Both the position numbers and the translations under genes were made by a program. A DNA stretch of 64,000 nucleotides. Origin: CAZZIZ01 sp964654535. Lineage in GTDB: Bacteria > Bacteroidota > Bacteroidia > Chitinophagales > UBA2359. The notes under the pieces were generated by a model. That model did not search any database. It worked only from the letters and a program-made list of their open reading frames with translations, and had not been told where the DNA came from. Below, piece after piece: positions 56,411 to 64,000 of the stretch. Position 1 is the first letter of the stretch. Each line of letters starts with the position of its first letter. Location: NCBI GenBank assembly GCA_964654535.1, contig CAZZIZ010000001.1, positions 1 to 64,000 of the forward strand. The letters are read 5' to 3'.

Positions 56411-57189
56411 GATATCTAAAAATTATAGCTCTGTTGTTTATCGCAAGCTCGTTGATGGCTCAGGATATAGTACCCGAGGGTCCAAAAAAGAAACGCACAC
56501 TCGATCTAACCTTTCGACTAGACCATAGTTTTAATTTCCGTACTGTGAACATGGACTACGAATACTTCGGCGAGTTTATCGACGAACCCTTCTTTGGTAA
56601 TAGCAACGCTATGGCACCCTGGCGCATAATTGATACCACCATAGTAAAAAACGATTGGGCAGATGACTTAATGATTCGAAACGTTAAGTTTGATATTCTG
56701 CTCTCGGTAACTGAGCATTTGAACATTGGCTTTGGTTACAACTTTACCTATCAACGCAATATAAGCCTAGAGCCATACCTTGATACAAGCGTAGACCCAC
56801 CAGTACTTGTTTTCCCGCAAACTACAGAGGTACCATATTTCATGAATGGCTTTGATGCATTTATTACCCTAGGACCTATCATCGAATACGAATTTGTTGT
56901 TTGGAAGGGGCTTGAAGTGGTGCCCTCAATTTTCGTTGGTAGTTACCAAAGCGGCGAAGGCTTAGAAGGTGCGGGGCGAGAGTTTTATGCCGATGCACGA
57001 GTAGCCGCAGAATACGTTCTATGGAAACGACTGGGCATAAGAGCTTATGTTGCCTACGACCGTTGGGGCTATAGAGAAGACGAACAAAGCGATATTTTTA
57101 GAGAGATAAATCGGACGGTAAAAACCGATTGGAGTGCGCTTTATGGAGGCGTGGGTCTGAGCTATCGTTTTAAACTGAGACCTGACTAA
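56407..57189 (+). CDS. outer-membrane beta-barrel protein of unknown family
   Basis: 260 residues: a signal peptide (MRYLKIIALLFIASSLMA) and then alternating hydrophobic/aromatic strands (HLNIGFGYNFTYQRNISLE, LEVVPSIFVGSYQSG, LYGGVGLSYRFKLR), typical of a small porin-like barrel. No family is recognised. It is coupled to the DUF4249 gene by a 4-nt overlap, so receptor, lipoprotein and barrel form a three-gene operon. Its 3' end overlaps the convergent bshA by 20 nt. Confidence 0.75.
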   Translation: MRYLKIIALLFIASSLMAQDIVPEGPKKKRTLDLTFRLDHSFNFRTVNMDYEYFGEFIDEPFFGNSNAMAPWRIIDTTIVKNDWADDLMIRNVKFDILLSVTEHLNIGFGYNFTYQRNISLEPYLDTSVDPPVLVFPQTTEVPYFMNGFDAFITLGPIIEYEFVVWKGLEVVPSIFVGSYQSGEGLEGAGREFYADARVAAEYVLWKRLGIRAYVAYDRWGYREDEQSDIFREINRTVKTDWSALYGGVGLSYRFKLRPD

Positions 57190-58303
57190 TCATCTTTTCG
57201 TAGAACTCTACGTACTTGGGTACAACTTCCTTGCGATCAAAAGTTTTGGCTTTCGCAAAAGCATTTGCCTTAAATGACTCAAGCATACTCTCATCATTCA
57301 AAAGCTTAAGGGTGTTTACTGCCATATCCTTGTAGTCACCTATCTCGCTTAGGAAACCTGTTTTACCATTTTCGTTAATTTCTGGAATTCCTCCCGCATT
57401 AGAAGAGATAACCGGAACCTCACAAGCCATTGCTTCTAAGGCGGCCAAACCAAAGCTCTCTGCTTCTGAAGGAAGCAAAAACAAATCCGAAACCGCTAGC
57501 AGCTCACCGATGGCATCTTGTTTTCCTAAAAAGCGAACGTCGTCACAACTACCAAGCTCTCTGCAGAGCGCCTCTGCTGTTTTCCTTTCTGGCCCATCAC
57601 CAATCAATAGCAGCTTCGCATTCTTTTCCTTGCGAACTATATCGAACAAGCGAATTACATCCTGGATGCGCTTTACTTTTCTAAAGTTCGAGGTATGAAT
57701 AAGAATAGATTCTCCATCTGGCGCAATAGCTTTTCTAAAATGATTCTTGTCGTGCTTTTGGAAAGTCTCCAAATCTATAAAGTTGGGGATGACCTCAATT
57801 TTATTGCTAATATTGAAATTCGAAAAAGTGTCCTTCTTTAAACTTTCCGATACAGCAGTTACGCCGTCGGAGTGATTAATAGAATAAGCCACTACAGGTG
57901 CAAAGGTCTGGTCTTTGCCTACTAAGGTAATATCTGTTCCGTGCAGTGTCGTCACTATTGGAATATCGATCCCCTCTTCCTTCAAAATGCTCTTAGCCAT
58001 TAAAGCAGCAGATGCATGTGGAATAGCATAATGCACATGAATAATGTCCAGATTAGAATACTTCACTGTATCAACCAACTTTGATGCAAGTGCAGTTTCA
58101 TAAGGCGGGAAATCAAACAGCGGATAGTTTGTAAAGCTTACTTCGTTGAAAGTTATATTGTCAACGAAGCGATTTAGCCGCGCGGGTTGTTGGTAGGTTA
58201 TGAAATGGACTTGATGACCGAGTTCAGCTAAGTACTTTCCCAACTCAGTCGCTACAACTCCACTACCTCCATAGGTTGGATAACAAACAATTCCTATTCT
58301 CAT
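57170..58303 (-). CDS. bshA: N-acetyl-alpha-D-glucosaminyl L-malate synthase BshA
   Basis: GT4 enzyme that joins GlcNAc to L-malate in the first step of bacillithiol synthesis. 377 residues from the Met at 58303 (MRIGIVCYPTYGGSGVVATELG, the family's N-terminal signature). Other markers are NYPLFDFPPYETALASKL, DIIHVHYAIPHA, TTLHGTDITLVG, HTSNFRKVKRIQDVI and SEAESFGLAALEAMACEVPVIS. The frame is open to 58336 but without family support. bshB and bshC are not in the window. Confidence 0.95.
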   Translation of the reverse strand: MRIGIVCYPTYGGSGVVATELGKYLAELGHQVHFITYQQPARLNRFVDNITFNEVSFTNYPLFDFPPYETALASKLVDTVKYSNLDIIHVHYAIPHASAALMAKSILKEEGIDIPIVTTLHGTDITLVGKDQTFAPVVAYSINHSDGVTAVSESLKKDTFSNFNISNKIEVIPNFIDLETFQKHDKNHFRKAIAPDGESILIHTSNFRKVKRIQDVIRLFDIVRKEKNAKLLLIGDGPERKTAEALCRELGSCDDVRFLGKQDAIGELLAVSDLFLLPSEAESFGLAALEAMACEVPVISSNAGGIPEINENGKTGFLSEIGDYKDMAVNTLKLLNDESMLESFKANAFAKAKTFDRKEVVPKYVEFYEKMISQVSV

Positions 58304-58376
58304 TTTAGCAAGTAAATTTCGTGCCGCAAGATACAAACTGACTCAAGACTTTTTTTGTCAAAGGGCTGTCCTTGAT

Positions 58377-58564
58377 GCGTGAGGGATAGAGGCCTATGTT
58401 TGAGCTCCTGTTGCTATTGAACCTTAGCACTTAGCTCCTTAGAGCTAGCTGTGCTATGCGTGAAAAGAGCAGATCAGAGCGAGGGCCGAAAGCCCGACCC
58501 TTGTGCAGCCCAGGCTTATTGGTCAAGAGACCAATAAGGGGACGGGGAGACAAGGGGCACGCCC
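58377..58564 (+). repeat. structured interspersed repeat, copy 11 (subfamily 1)
   Basis: Starts GCGTGAGGGATAGAGG and ends GGGGCACGCCC. The inner stem TAGCAC/GTGCTA flanks TAGCTCcttaGAGCTA. The last hairpin has CTTATTGGTC/GACCAATAAG. In the gene-free stretch 58304-58707 a further short GGACACGCCC (58693-58702) lies 5 nt from the stop of the GH3 gene and looks like the end of a second, degraded copy. Between them is a small hairpin, CCTTCCT...AGGAAGG. Confidence 0.87.
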
Positions 58565-58707
58565 AAAAACTACTCAAGATTACACATACAGCGACAACCT
58601 TCCTCCAACCCGCCCTTAGAAGGAAGGAGCAATTTTTATCTACTCCATAGAATAATTTGCAAATTGTAACGGCGCTAAAAAACACTAATGTGGGACACGC
58701 CCAAGCC

Positions 58708-61689
58708 CTAATTAGGAATCTCGGTATTCTCCAACTGCTCCCCCAAAATCGCTTCGTAAATCACATTCTGAATTTCAGTACGAATATTTTCTTTAACCAA
58801 CTTACGATTGTTCATAGAGGGATAAACGCGGTTGGACAGAAAAACATAAATCAAGTTGTGCGCGGGATCAGCCCAGACGCACGTACCAGTAAAACCTGAA
58901 TGACCGAAAGTCTTCGGTGAAACGCATTCGGCACAAGGGCTATTTTTTTCAGTGTTCAACTCAGGCTTATCAAAACCCAAGCCACGACGATTGTCTTCGA
59001 CCTGCTTTTCTGTAAACATGCTCACGGTAGAGCGCTTAAAGTAATTTTGTGAGCCGTACTTGCCGCCGTTCAAATACAACTGCATGATTTTCGCCAAGTC
59101 ATTGGCATTGCTAAACAAACCCGCGTGTCCGCCAATTCCACCCAGCATAGCCGCGCCCATATCATGCACGTGACCTTGCAAAACTTGCAGGCGGAAGTAC
59201 TCGTCTTTTTCAGAAGGAATAATACGGTCTTCTGGGAAAAACTGTCGTGCCTTGTAGGTGGTATTGTTCATACCGAGTTGAGCGTAAAAATGTTTGTACA
59301 AAAACTCTTCCATCGGCATCTTAAGTTGCACTTCTGCCAATTCCTTAAAAAAGTAATAGCCTAAATCACTGTAATTGTACTTTGGATTTGGAGATACAAC
59401 TTCTGAATCTAGAATGCGCTGCCAAATAGTATCTACGAAAGCGGTGCGCATAAAAACATTTTCGGCGACCTCCACACCAAACTCCTTGCTTTGCTTATCG
59501 CTGTACATTTCATTTAGGACACCTTTCTCGGGCAAGGTTTCTTTGTAAAAAGGAATCCAACTCCGCAGCCCCGCTTGATGCACTAAAATATCTCGCACCT
59601 TCAGTGAGTCTTTATTGGTGCCTTCTACAAAATCTAAGTAACTACCGAGCGAACTATCTAAATGCAGTTTCTTGTTCTCGTACAAATGCATAAGTGCTGG
59701 AAGCGCGCCCGCAATTTTGGTAATAGAGGCAATGTCGTACAGGTCGTTAGATTTCACCGGACGCTTTTCTTCATAAGTATGGTAACCAAAAGACTTATTG
59801 TAAATCACGACGTTGTCTTTAGCTATAAGAACCTGACAGCCCGGTGTTGCTTTTATATCCAGCGCTTTTTGCACCAGTGAATCAACGCCCTTTAAGTCTG
59901 CGCTGTTTATACCAACCTCCTCAGGAATACCGTAGCGCAAACGTGTTTGTCCTCTGGATTCTATTCCTTGTCCATATTGAAAGCTTGGAGAAGCGCTAAT
60001 GGGCAACTTGCCCTTTGGAGATATGGCACCAAACAAAAGCTGTGCAGATAACTCGTTGGTCAGTCGATTATCCTCATAAGCCATTAAGACCGTTTTCATT
60101 CCTTCAAAAAACTTAAGGCTGTAAGGGTTTCCAAAAACAACCAGCACCACATTGGTTTTTTCGCTGAGTGATTTTATAAGGTTTATCGTCGATTCCTCCA
60201 AGCCATAGTCTTTCGAGCCTTGGGAGTTCATTTTATGAATACCAATAACAACCGTGTCAAAACTCTCGAGTTTATTGATCATTGCAATAGCATCGTCCGC
60301 ACTAGCCTTATGCCCAATCTCAAAATTGTTGAAGCCGATATACTTTTCTAATGTCGCGGTAAAAGGGTTGTCTACCCCCCTACCAATAGACAAGGAAGCA
60401 AAGGGTGCGTTGTCAAGTCTGTTCAGTGGCACCAATCGCTTATCATTGCGCGCTAGGGTTAGCGCATTAGAAATCAACTTACGCTTAAGCACTTCCGCCT
60501 GCGGACTATTTAAATCCTCCGCCAAATTTTGATCGCTAATTTTTTCGAAGTTGTTAAGACCCGCGCGATATTTTGCTTTCAATATTTTTCGGACGCGCTT
60601 ATCCAGTTCCTTCCTGGTAATTTTTCCAGCAGCGATCGCATCACTAATTGCCTTAACGCCTGCAGCCACATCTTCTGGAAAAAGCAAAATGTCATTACCC
60701 GCTAAAAAGGCTTGCAAGTCAACTAGCCCTGGTTCAAAGTAGTCAGCGACGCCCTTCATATTCAAAGCATCGGTAAAGACCAAACCATCATAGCCCATTT
60801 CATCTTTCAACAAATCGGTTACCACTTTTTTAGAAAGCGACACAGGCATATAAGGTTTGTCCGAGTTTATGCTACCGTCAATAGAGTTAGGCTCCAAAGC
60901 TGGAATCGCTAAGTGCGCAATCATCATACTGCCAATTCCCTTTTTAGCTAGTTCCTGAAAAGGAAACAACTCTATATCATGCAATCGCTCGATGTCGTGT
61001 TCAATCAAGGGCAAGGTCAGGTGAGAATCTTTATCGGTATCTCCGTGTCCAGGAAAATGTTTTGCGCAGGCCATAACGCCCATGTTTTCCATGCCCTGCA
61101 TATAGGCCGCACTCTTTTTAGCAACGTTGTATTTATTCTCGCCGAAAGAGCGATTGTTTATAACCGGATTATTGGGATTGTTGTTTACATCTACTACCGG
61201 CGCCAGGTTAACATGAATACCCATACGCAGACACTGGCGTGCAATCTCCTCACCCATCTCCTCAATAATTCGATTGTCTTGAATAGCGCCCAACATTATT
61301 TGACGCGGAAAAGAAACCGCGTTTGTCAAACGCATACCCAAACCCCACTCACCATCAATAGCAATAAGCAAAGGAAGATCAGAAGCAGCTTGAAATTTAT
61401 TGGTCAGCTTCAGTTGCGCGGAAGGCGTGCCTTGAAAAAAGATGAGCCCGCCAATTTTGTGCTCCTTTATAAGTGCTTCAATTTGGTCTACGTGGTACTG
61501 CGTTTTATTGCTATAAGCAGCGACCATAAATAGTTGACCTATTTTTTCTTCTTGACTCATACCCTTGAGGGTTGCGTCCACCCAGTCCCGCTGATCCTTC
61601 ACAAAAGTTTCGGCATCTTGCGCCCTAAGAAATGTCCCAAATAGGCAGCACTGTAGTAATAATGTAAAAAAGGCTAATCGGAGTATCAT
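58708..61689 (-). CDS. glycoside hydrolase family 3 fused to a serine beta-lactamase-like domain
   Basis: 993-residue exported protein. The signal peptide is MILRLAFFTLLLQCCLFGTF. The GH3 catalytic domain (about 30-380) has the NagZ-type AKHFPGHGDTDKDSHLTLP and the nucleophile Asp in FTDALNMKGV. The GH3 C-terminal domain follows (about 400-570). The beta-lactamase/PBP-like domain (about 590-985) has SxxK as ASITK, YNYSDLGYYF for the Tyr motif and FGHSGFTGT for the third. GH3 of this type removes beta-N-acetylglucosamine from cell-wall fragments; the second half is probably an esterase or peptidase. This domain pairing occurs in other Bacteroidota. Role in wall recycling or turnover is inferred. 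Confidence 0.88.
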   Translation of the reverse strand: MILRLAFFTLLLQCCLFGTFLRAQDAETFVKDQRDWVDATLKGMSQEEKIGQLFMVAAYSNKTQYHVDQIEALIKEHKIGGLIFFQGTPSAQLKLTNKFQAASDLPLLIAIDGEWGLGMRLTNAVSFPRQIMLGAIQDNRIIEEMGEEIARQCLRMGIHVNLAPVVDVNNNPNNPVINNRSFGENKYNVAKKSAAYMQGMENMGVMACAKHFPGHGDTDKDSHLTLPLIEHDIERLHDIELFPFQELAKKGIGSMMIAHLAIPALEPNSIDGSINSDKPYMPVSLSKKVVTDLLKDEMGYDGLVFTDALNMKGVADYFEPGLVDLQAFLAGNDILLFPEDVAAGVKAISDAIAAGKITRKELDKRVRKILKAKYRAGLNNFEKISDQNLAEDLNSPQAEVLKRKLISNALTLARNDKRLVPLNRLDNAPFASLSIGRGVDNPFTATLEKYIGFNNFEIGHKASADDAIAMINKLESFDTVVIGIHKMNSQGSKDYGLEESTINLIKSLSEKTNVVLVVFGNPYSLKFFEGMKTVLMAYEDNRLTNELSAQLLFGAISPKGKLPISASPSFQYGQGIESRGQTRLRYGIPEEVGINSADLKGVDSLVQKALDIKATPGCQVLIAKDNVVIYNKSFGYHTYEEKRPVKSNDLYDIASITKIAGALPALMHLYENKKLHLDSSLGSYLDFVEGTNKDSLKVRDILVHQAGLRSWIPFYKETLPEKGVLNEMYSDKQSKEFGVEVAENVFMRTAFVDTIWQRILDSEVVSPNPKYNYSDLGYYFFKELAEVQLKMPMEEFLYKHFYAQLGMNNTTYKARQFFPEDRIIPSEKDEYFRLQVLQGHVHDMGAAMLGGIGGHAGLFSNANDLAKIMQLYLNGGKYGSQNYFKRSTVSMFTEKQVEDNRRGLGFDKPELNTEKNSPCAECVSPKTFGHSGFTGTCVWADPAHNLIYVFLSNRVYPSMNNRKLVKENIRTEIQNVIYEAILGEQLENTEIPN

Positions 61690-61829
61690 CAGATATTATT
61701 CATACGTTGTGTTAAGACTATAACGCGGTAAAATTGGTTTAGTTTACAGGATATTATAAATTGTTACTAAAATAGAGCTTATCAGAGCGCCGATTGCCCG
61801 AGTTGTTCTATCTACTAACATTTGACCAT

Positions 61830-62156
61830 ATGTTTCTCAAATCATTCAACAAAGCGCCCAAGCATAGTCGATTCGACTACCAGCCCAGATATTACAATCC
61901 TGAAGCCGAAAAGCGAAAAGAGCGTATAGAGGGTGGAGAGAAACGCATCCGTTTTCAGAAGGGTGAATTGTACCGAAGCGCCAAGAGCCCCATTGTCGGT
62001 GCCTTTACCGACCGGCGAGAGTTCGACTATAAAGAAAGAGCCCGCAGCAAGCAAAAACAAGTAGTGCGCACCTTCATAATCGTTATGGTTTTGCTCATAC
62101 TTTTCGTCTTTGGAATGCCCTATTTGGAGCAAGTTATCGCCCCTTTTATTTCGTAA
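61830..62156 (+). CDS. small basic protein with one C-terminal membrane helix
   Basis: 108 residues from the ATG at 61830 (MFLKSFNKAPKHSRFDYQP). The frame is open from a TTG at 61794 but the ATG gives a sensible start. The first 80 residues are very basic and probably disordered (RYYNPEAEKRKERIEGGEKR), followed by a membrane segment, FIIVMVLLILFVFGMPYLEQV. It is probably anchored in the inner membrane with the basic part in the cytoplasm. Unknown function; upstream of mutL with a repeat copy between. Confidence 0.68.
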   Translation: MFLKSFNKAPKHSRFDYQPRYYNPEAEKRKERIEGGEKRIRFQKGELYRSAKSPIVGAFTDRREFDYKERARSKQKQVVRTFIIVMVLLILFVFGMPYLEQVIAPFIS

Positions 62157-62168
62157 ATTTGGTATTGT

Positions 62169-62332
62169 GGGCGTGCCCCAAAACTATCTGCGCTAAAGCG
62201 CAAAGTTTAGGGTCGGGCTTTCGGCGGTCGCTCTGTACTGCTTCAGGCAAAGTGCTCATCTAGCTCCAAGGAGCTAAGACCACTTCTTACCTTCAGCAAC
62301 AGGAGCTCCACAAACGCCTCTATCCCTCACGC
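62169..62332 (-). repeat. structured interspersed repeat, copy 12 (subfamily 1)
   Basis: On the minus strand it runs GCGTGAGGGATAGAGG to GGGGCACGCCC. The inner stem AAGTGGTC/GAGCACTT flanks TAGCTCcttgGAGCTA. The last hairpin is CTAAACTTTGCGCTTTAGCG with a matching arm. It begins 12 nt after the small membrane protein's stop and ends 26 nt before the mutL ATG. Confidence 0.88.
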
Positions 62333-62358
62333 GAAGCTATTAACGACCAGACCAATTA

Positions 62359-64000
62359 ATGTCCGACATAATAAAATTACTACCCGATTCTATCGCCAAT
62401 CAAATTGCCGCGGGTGAAGTAATTCAACGTCCAGCCTCGGCAGTTAAAGAAATGGTCGAAAATGCTATTGATGCTGGCGCCACAACCATACAACTTATTG
62501 TCAAAGATGCCGGTAAGATCCTCATTCAAGTAATCGATAATGGAAAAGGCATGAGCGAAACAGATGCACGCATGTGTTTCGAGCGTCACGCCACTTCCAA
62601 GATTACCGACATTAACGACTTGTTCTCTATTCGAACCAAAGGATTTCGTGGTGAGGCTATGCCTTCCATTGCTGCCGTGGCGCAAGTAGAGTTGAAGTCG
62701 CGTACCGCTGACCAAGAAATGGGCACCAAGATTATTATCGAGGGCTCCAAAGTAATCAGTCAAGAGGCTTGCCAAACCCCAGTCGGAACCAGCATAGCGG
62801 TTAAGAATCTATTTTACAATGTACCTGCGCGGAGAAACTTCCTCAAGTCCAATCCAGTGGAGATGAAACACATACTCAATGAGTTTTATCGGCTTTCTCT
62901 GGCACACTCCGATATCTTTTTTACCCTGCACAGCAACGGTCAGCAAGTACACCACTTGCCCAGCGCCAACTTGCGCAAGCGGATCAACGGAGTTATGGGC
63001 GCCAAATACGACGAGAGACTAATTCCACTTGAGGAAGAAACGCCTTATTTAAATGTTAGTGGTTTCATAGGGAAGCCAGAGTTTGCCAGACGCACAAGAG
63101 GGGAGCAATACTTCTTCGTTAACCAGAGATTTATAAAAAGTAATTACCTCAACCACGCGGTCATATCTGCTTACGAAGATTTATTGCAAAAAGATACCTA
63201 CCCACTTTATGTTTTGTTTCTAGAAATAGATCCAGATAAAATTGACGTAAACGTCCACCCGACCAAACAAGAAATAAAATTCGAAGACGAAAGAACCATT
63301 TACCAGATGCTGCGCGCAACAGTAAAGCGTTCTTTGGGTATTCACAGCATTAGTCCCGCAATCGATTTCGATACCGACACAAGTGTTGGCTTTAACATCT
63401 TCGGCGCTATGGATAATGCGCGCAAAATCGAAACAACCATTGGTCAGGGCAATTCGGCTAGTTCACTCGCAGTAGGCTCACCGAAGTTTCAACAGGATAA
63501 GGCAAGTAGTCATTGGAAGGATGTCTACGAAATAAGCAACAACTTCGAACGCAGCGAGGCTGAGCTTACCATTTCTAGTGGAATGAATGCGCAGAGCGAA
63601 GCATCTGTTAAAGATGCGGTCGACATTATTCCATTTCAATTACATCGTCAGTACATCATTTTCCAAATCAAATCTGGGTACATACTCATCGACCAACAAA
63701 GTGCACATCAGCGTATTTTGTTCGAACAGTTTTTAGAGGCCTTTAGCAAGCAAGCCAAGTCCAAGCAGCAATTGTTGTTTCCGCATACCATAGAACTAAA
63801 CTCTGAAGATTCGGAAATACTGAAAGCCATCTTAGAAGATGTTTCCCTTCTAGGATATGAGATAGAAGACTTTGGCAACAATGCATTCATTATGCGCGCC
63901 GTTCCAGCCGATTTAGAAGAGGGCAATCACCAGCAAGCTGTAGACGACTTTATTGAGCAGTTTAAGATGCACAGTAAAGAATTTGAACTTGATCAACGCA
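62359..64000 (+). CDS. mutL: DNA mismatch repair protein MutL (cut by window end)
   Basis: Open frame of 547 codons from ATG at 62359 with no stop before the window ends. The N-terminal GHKL ATPase is unmistakable: IIKLLPDSIANQIAAGEVIQRP, then VKEMVENAIDAGA, DNGKGM and RHATSKI, FRGEA and FFNVPARR-like FYNVPARRNFLKS. The transducer domain has the Lys in DVNVHPTKQEIKF. The C-terminal dimerisation domain starts about residue 420 (FQLHRQYIIFQIKSGYILID), reading DQQSAHQR where most have DQHAAHER. It matches MutS complexes to downstream repair. Whether it carries an endonuclease motif lies beyond the window. Confidence 0.94.
   Translation, partial: MSDIIKLLPDSIANQIAAGEVIQRPASAVKEMVENAIDAGATTIQLIVKDAGKILIQVIDNGKGMSETDARMCFERHATSKITDINDLFSIRTKGFRGEAMPSIAAVAQVELKSRTADQEMGTKIIIEGSKVISQEACQTPVGTSIAVKNLFYNVPARRNFLKSNPVEMKHILNEFYRLSLAHSDIFFTLHSNGQQVHHLPSANLRKRINGVMGAKYDERLIPLEEETPYLNVSGFIGKPEFARRTRGEQYFFVNQRFIKSNYLNHAVISAYEDLLQKDTYPLYVLFLEIDPDKIDVNVHPTKQEIKFEDERTIYQMLRATVKRSLGIHSISPAIDFDTDTSVGFNIFGAMDNARKIETTIGQGNSASSLAVGSPKFQQDKASSHWKDVYEISNNFERSEAELTISSGMNAQSEASVKDAVDIIPFQLHRQYIIFQIKSGYILIDQQSAHQRILFEQFLEAFSKQAKSKQQLLFPHTIELNSEDSEILKAILEDVSLLGYEIEDFGNNAFIMRAVPADLEEGNHQQAVDDFIEQFKMHSKEFELDQR

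Overview
The window comes from a member of the Bacteroidota, most likely a marine-type Flavobacteriales. The signs are gldB next to nadE, two PorP/SprF-family outer-membrane proteins, secreted proteins with type IX secretion (T9SS) C-terminal sorting domains and SprB-like repeats, a PorE-like OmpA protein, bacillithiol synthesis (bshA), DUF4290-murA linkage, a TonB receptor with a DUF4249 lipoprotein, and promoter boxes of the form TAnnTTTG. One run of exactly 100 Ns (11542-11641) shows that this is a draft scaffold. No tRNA, rRNA, CRISPR, prophage or defence locus was seen.

Layout. 0-8 kb (minus strand): DsbD-type reductase with repeated N-terminal domains, purQ, a DUF6427-like membrane protein, and a PorE-like peptidoglycan-binding protein. 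8-15 kb: a surface-polysaccharide locus with two sulfotransferases, two GT4 glycosyltransferases, a Wzy-like polytopic protein and a WecA/MraY-type initiating transferase, ending in crcB. 15-16.4 kb: tryptophan 2,3-dioxygenase and a RidA-type deaminase. 16.4-24.8 kb: ABC-F ATPase, thioredoxin lipoprotein, yicC, gmk, apaG, gldB, nadE. 24.8-30 kb: two T9SS cargo proteins followed by PorP/SprF. 30.5-39.5 kb: ligA, UvrD-type helicase, DUF4290, murA, DUF547, Omp85-like protein. 39.8-46.1 kb: TlpA thioredoxin, then the second kynurenine-pathway cluster (aldehyde dehydrogenase, SDR, 3-hydroxyanthranilate dioxygenase, kynureninase). 46-57 kb: PorP/SprF, DHFR-like protein, glyA, nitronate monooxygenase-like protein, DJ-1/PfpI lipoprotein, PafA-like phosphatase, and a TonB receptor/DUF4249/OMP operon. 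57-64 kb: bshA, a GH3-beta-lactamase fusion, a small membrane protein, and a mutL cut by the window end.

The most striking non-coding feature is a family of structured interspersed repeats: 12 copies in 64 kb, about one per 5 kb. It fills every gene-free stretch of 300 bases or more and usually starts within 8-50 nt of a stop codon. Each copy has fixed blocks (GCGTGAGGGATAGAGG, AGCTCCTGTT, AACAGAGCGA, CCGAAAGCCCGACC, GGGCACGCCC) separated by stems whose sequence differs from copy to copy while pairing is kept. That pattern suggests selection or a copying mechanism acting on the fold. Two copies form a distinct subfamily, one carries a nested palindromic insertion, and one supplies the last codons of a membrane-protein gene.

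Metabolically, the two tryptophan/kynurenine clusters, 25 kb apart, cover dioxygenase, kynureninase, 3-hydroxyanthranilate cleavage, semialdehyde oxidation and 2-aminomuconate deamination. Kynurenine monooxygenase, a recognised formamidase and the ACMS decarboxylase are not in the window.
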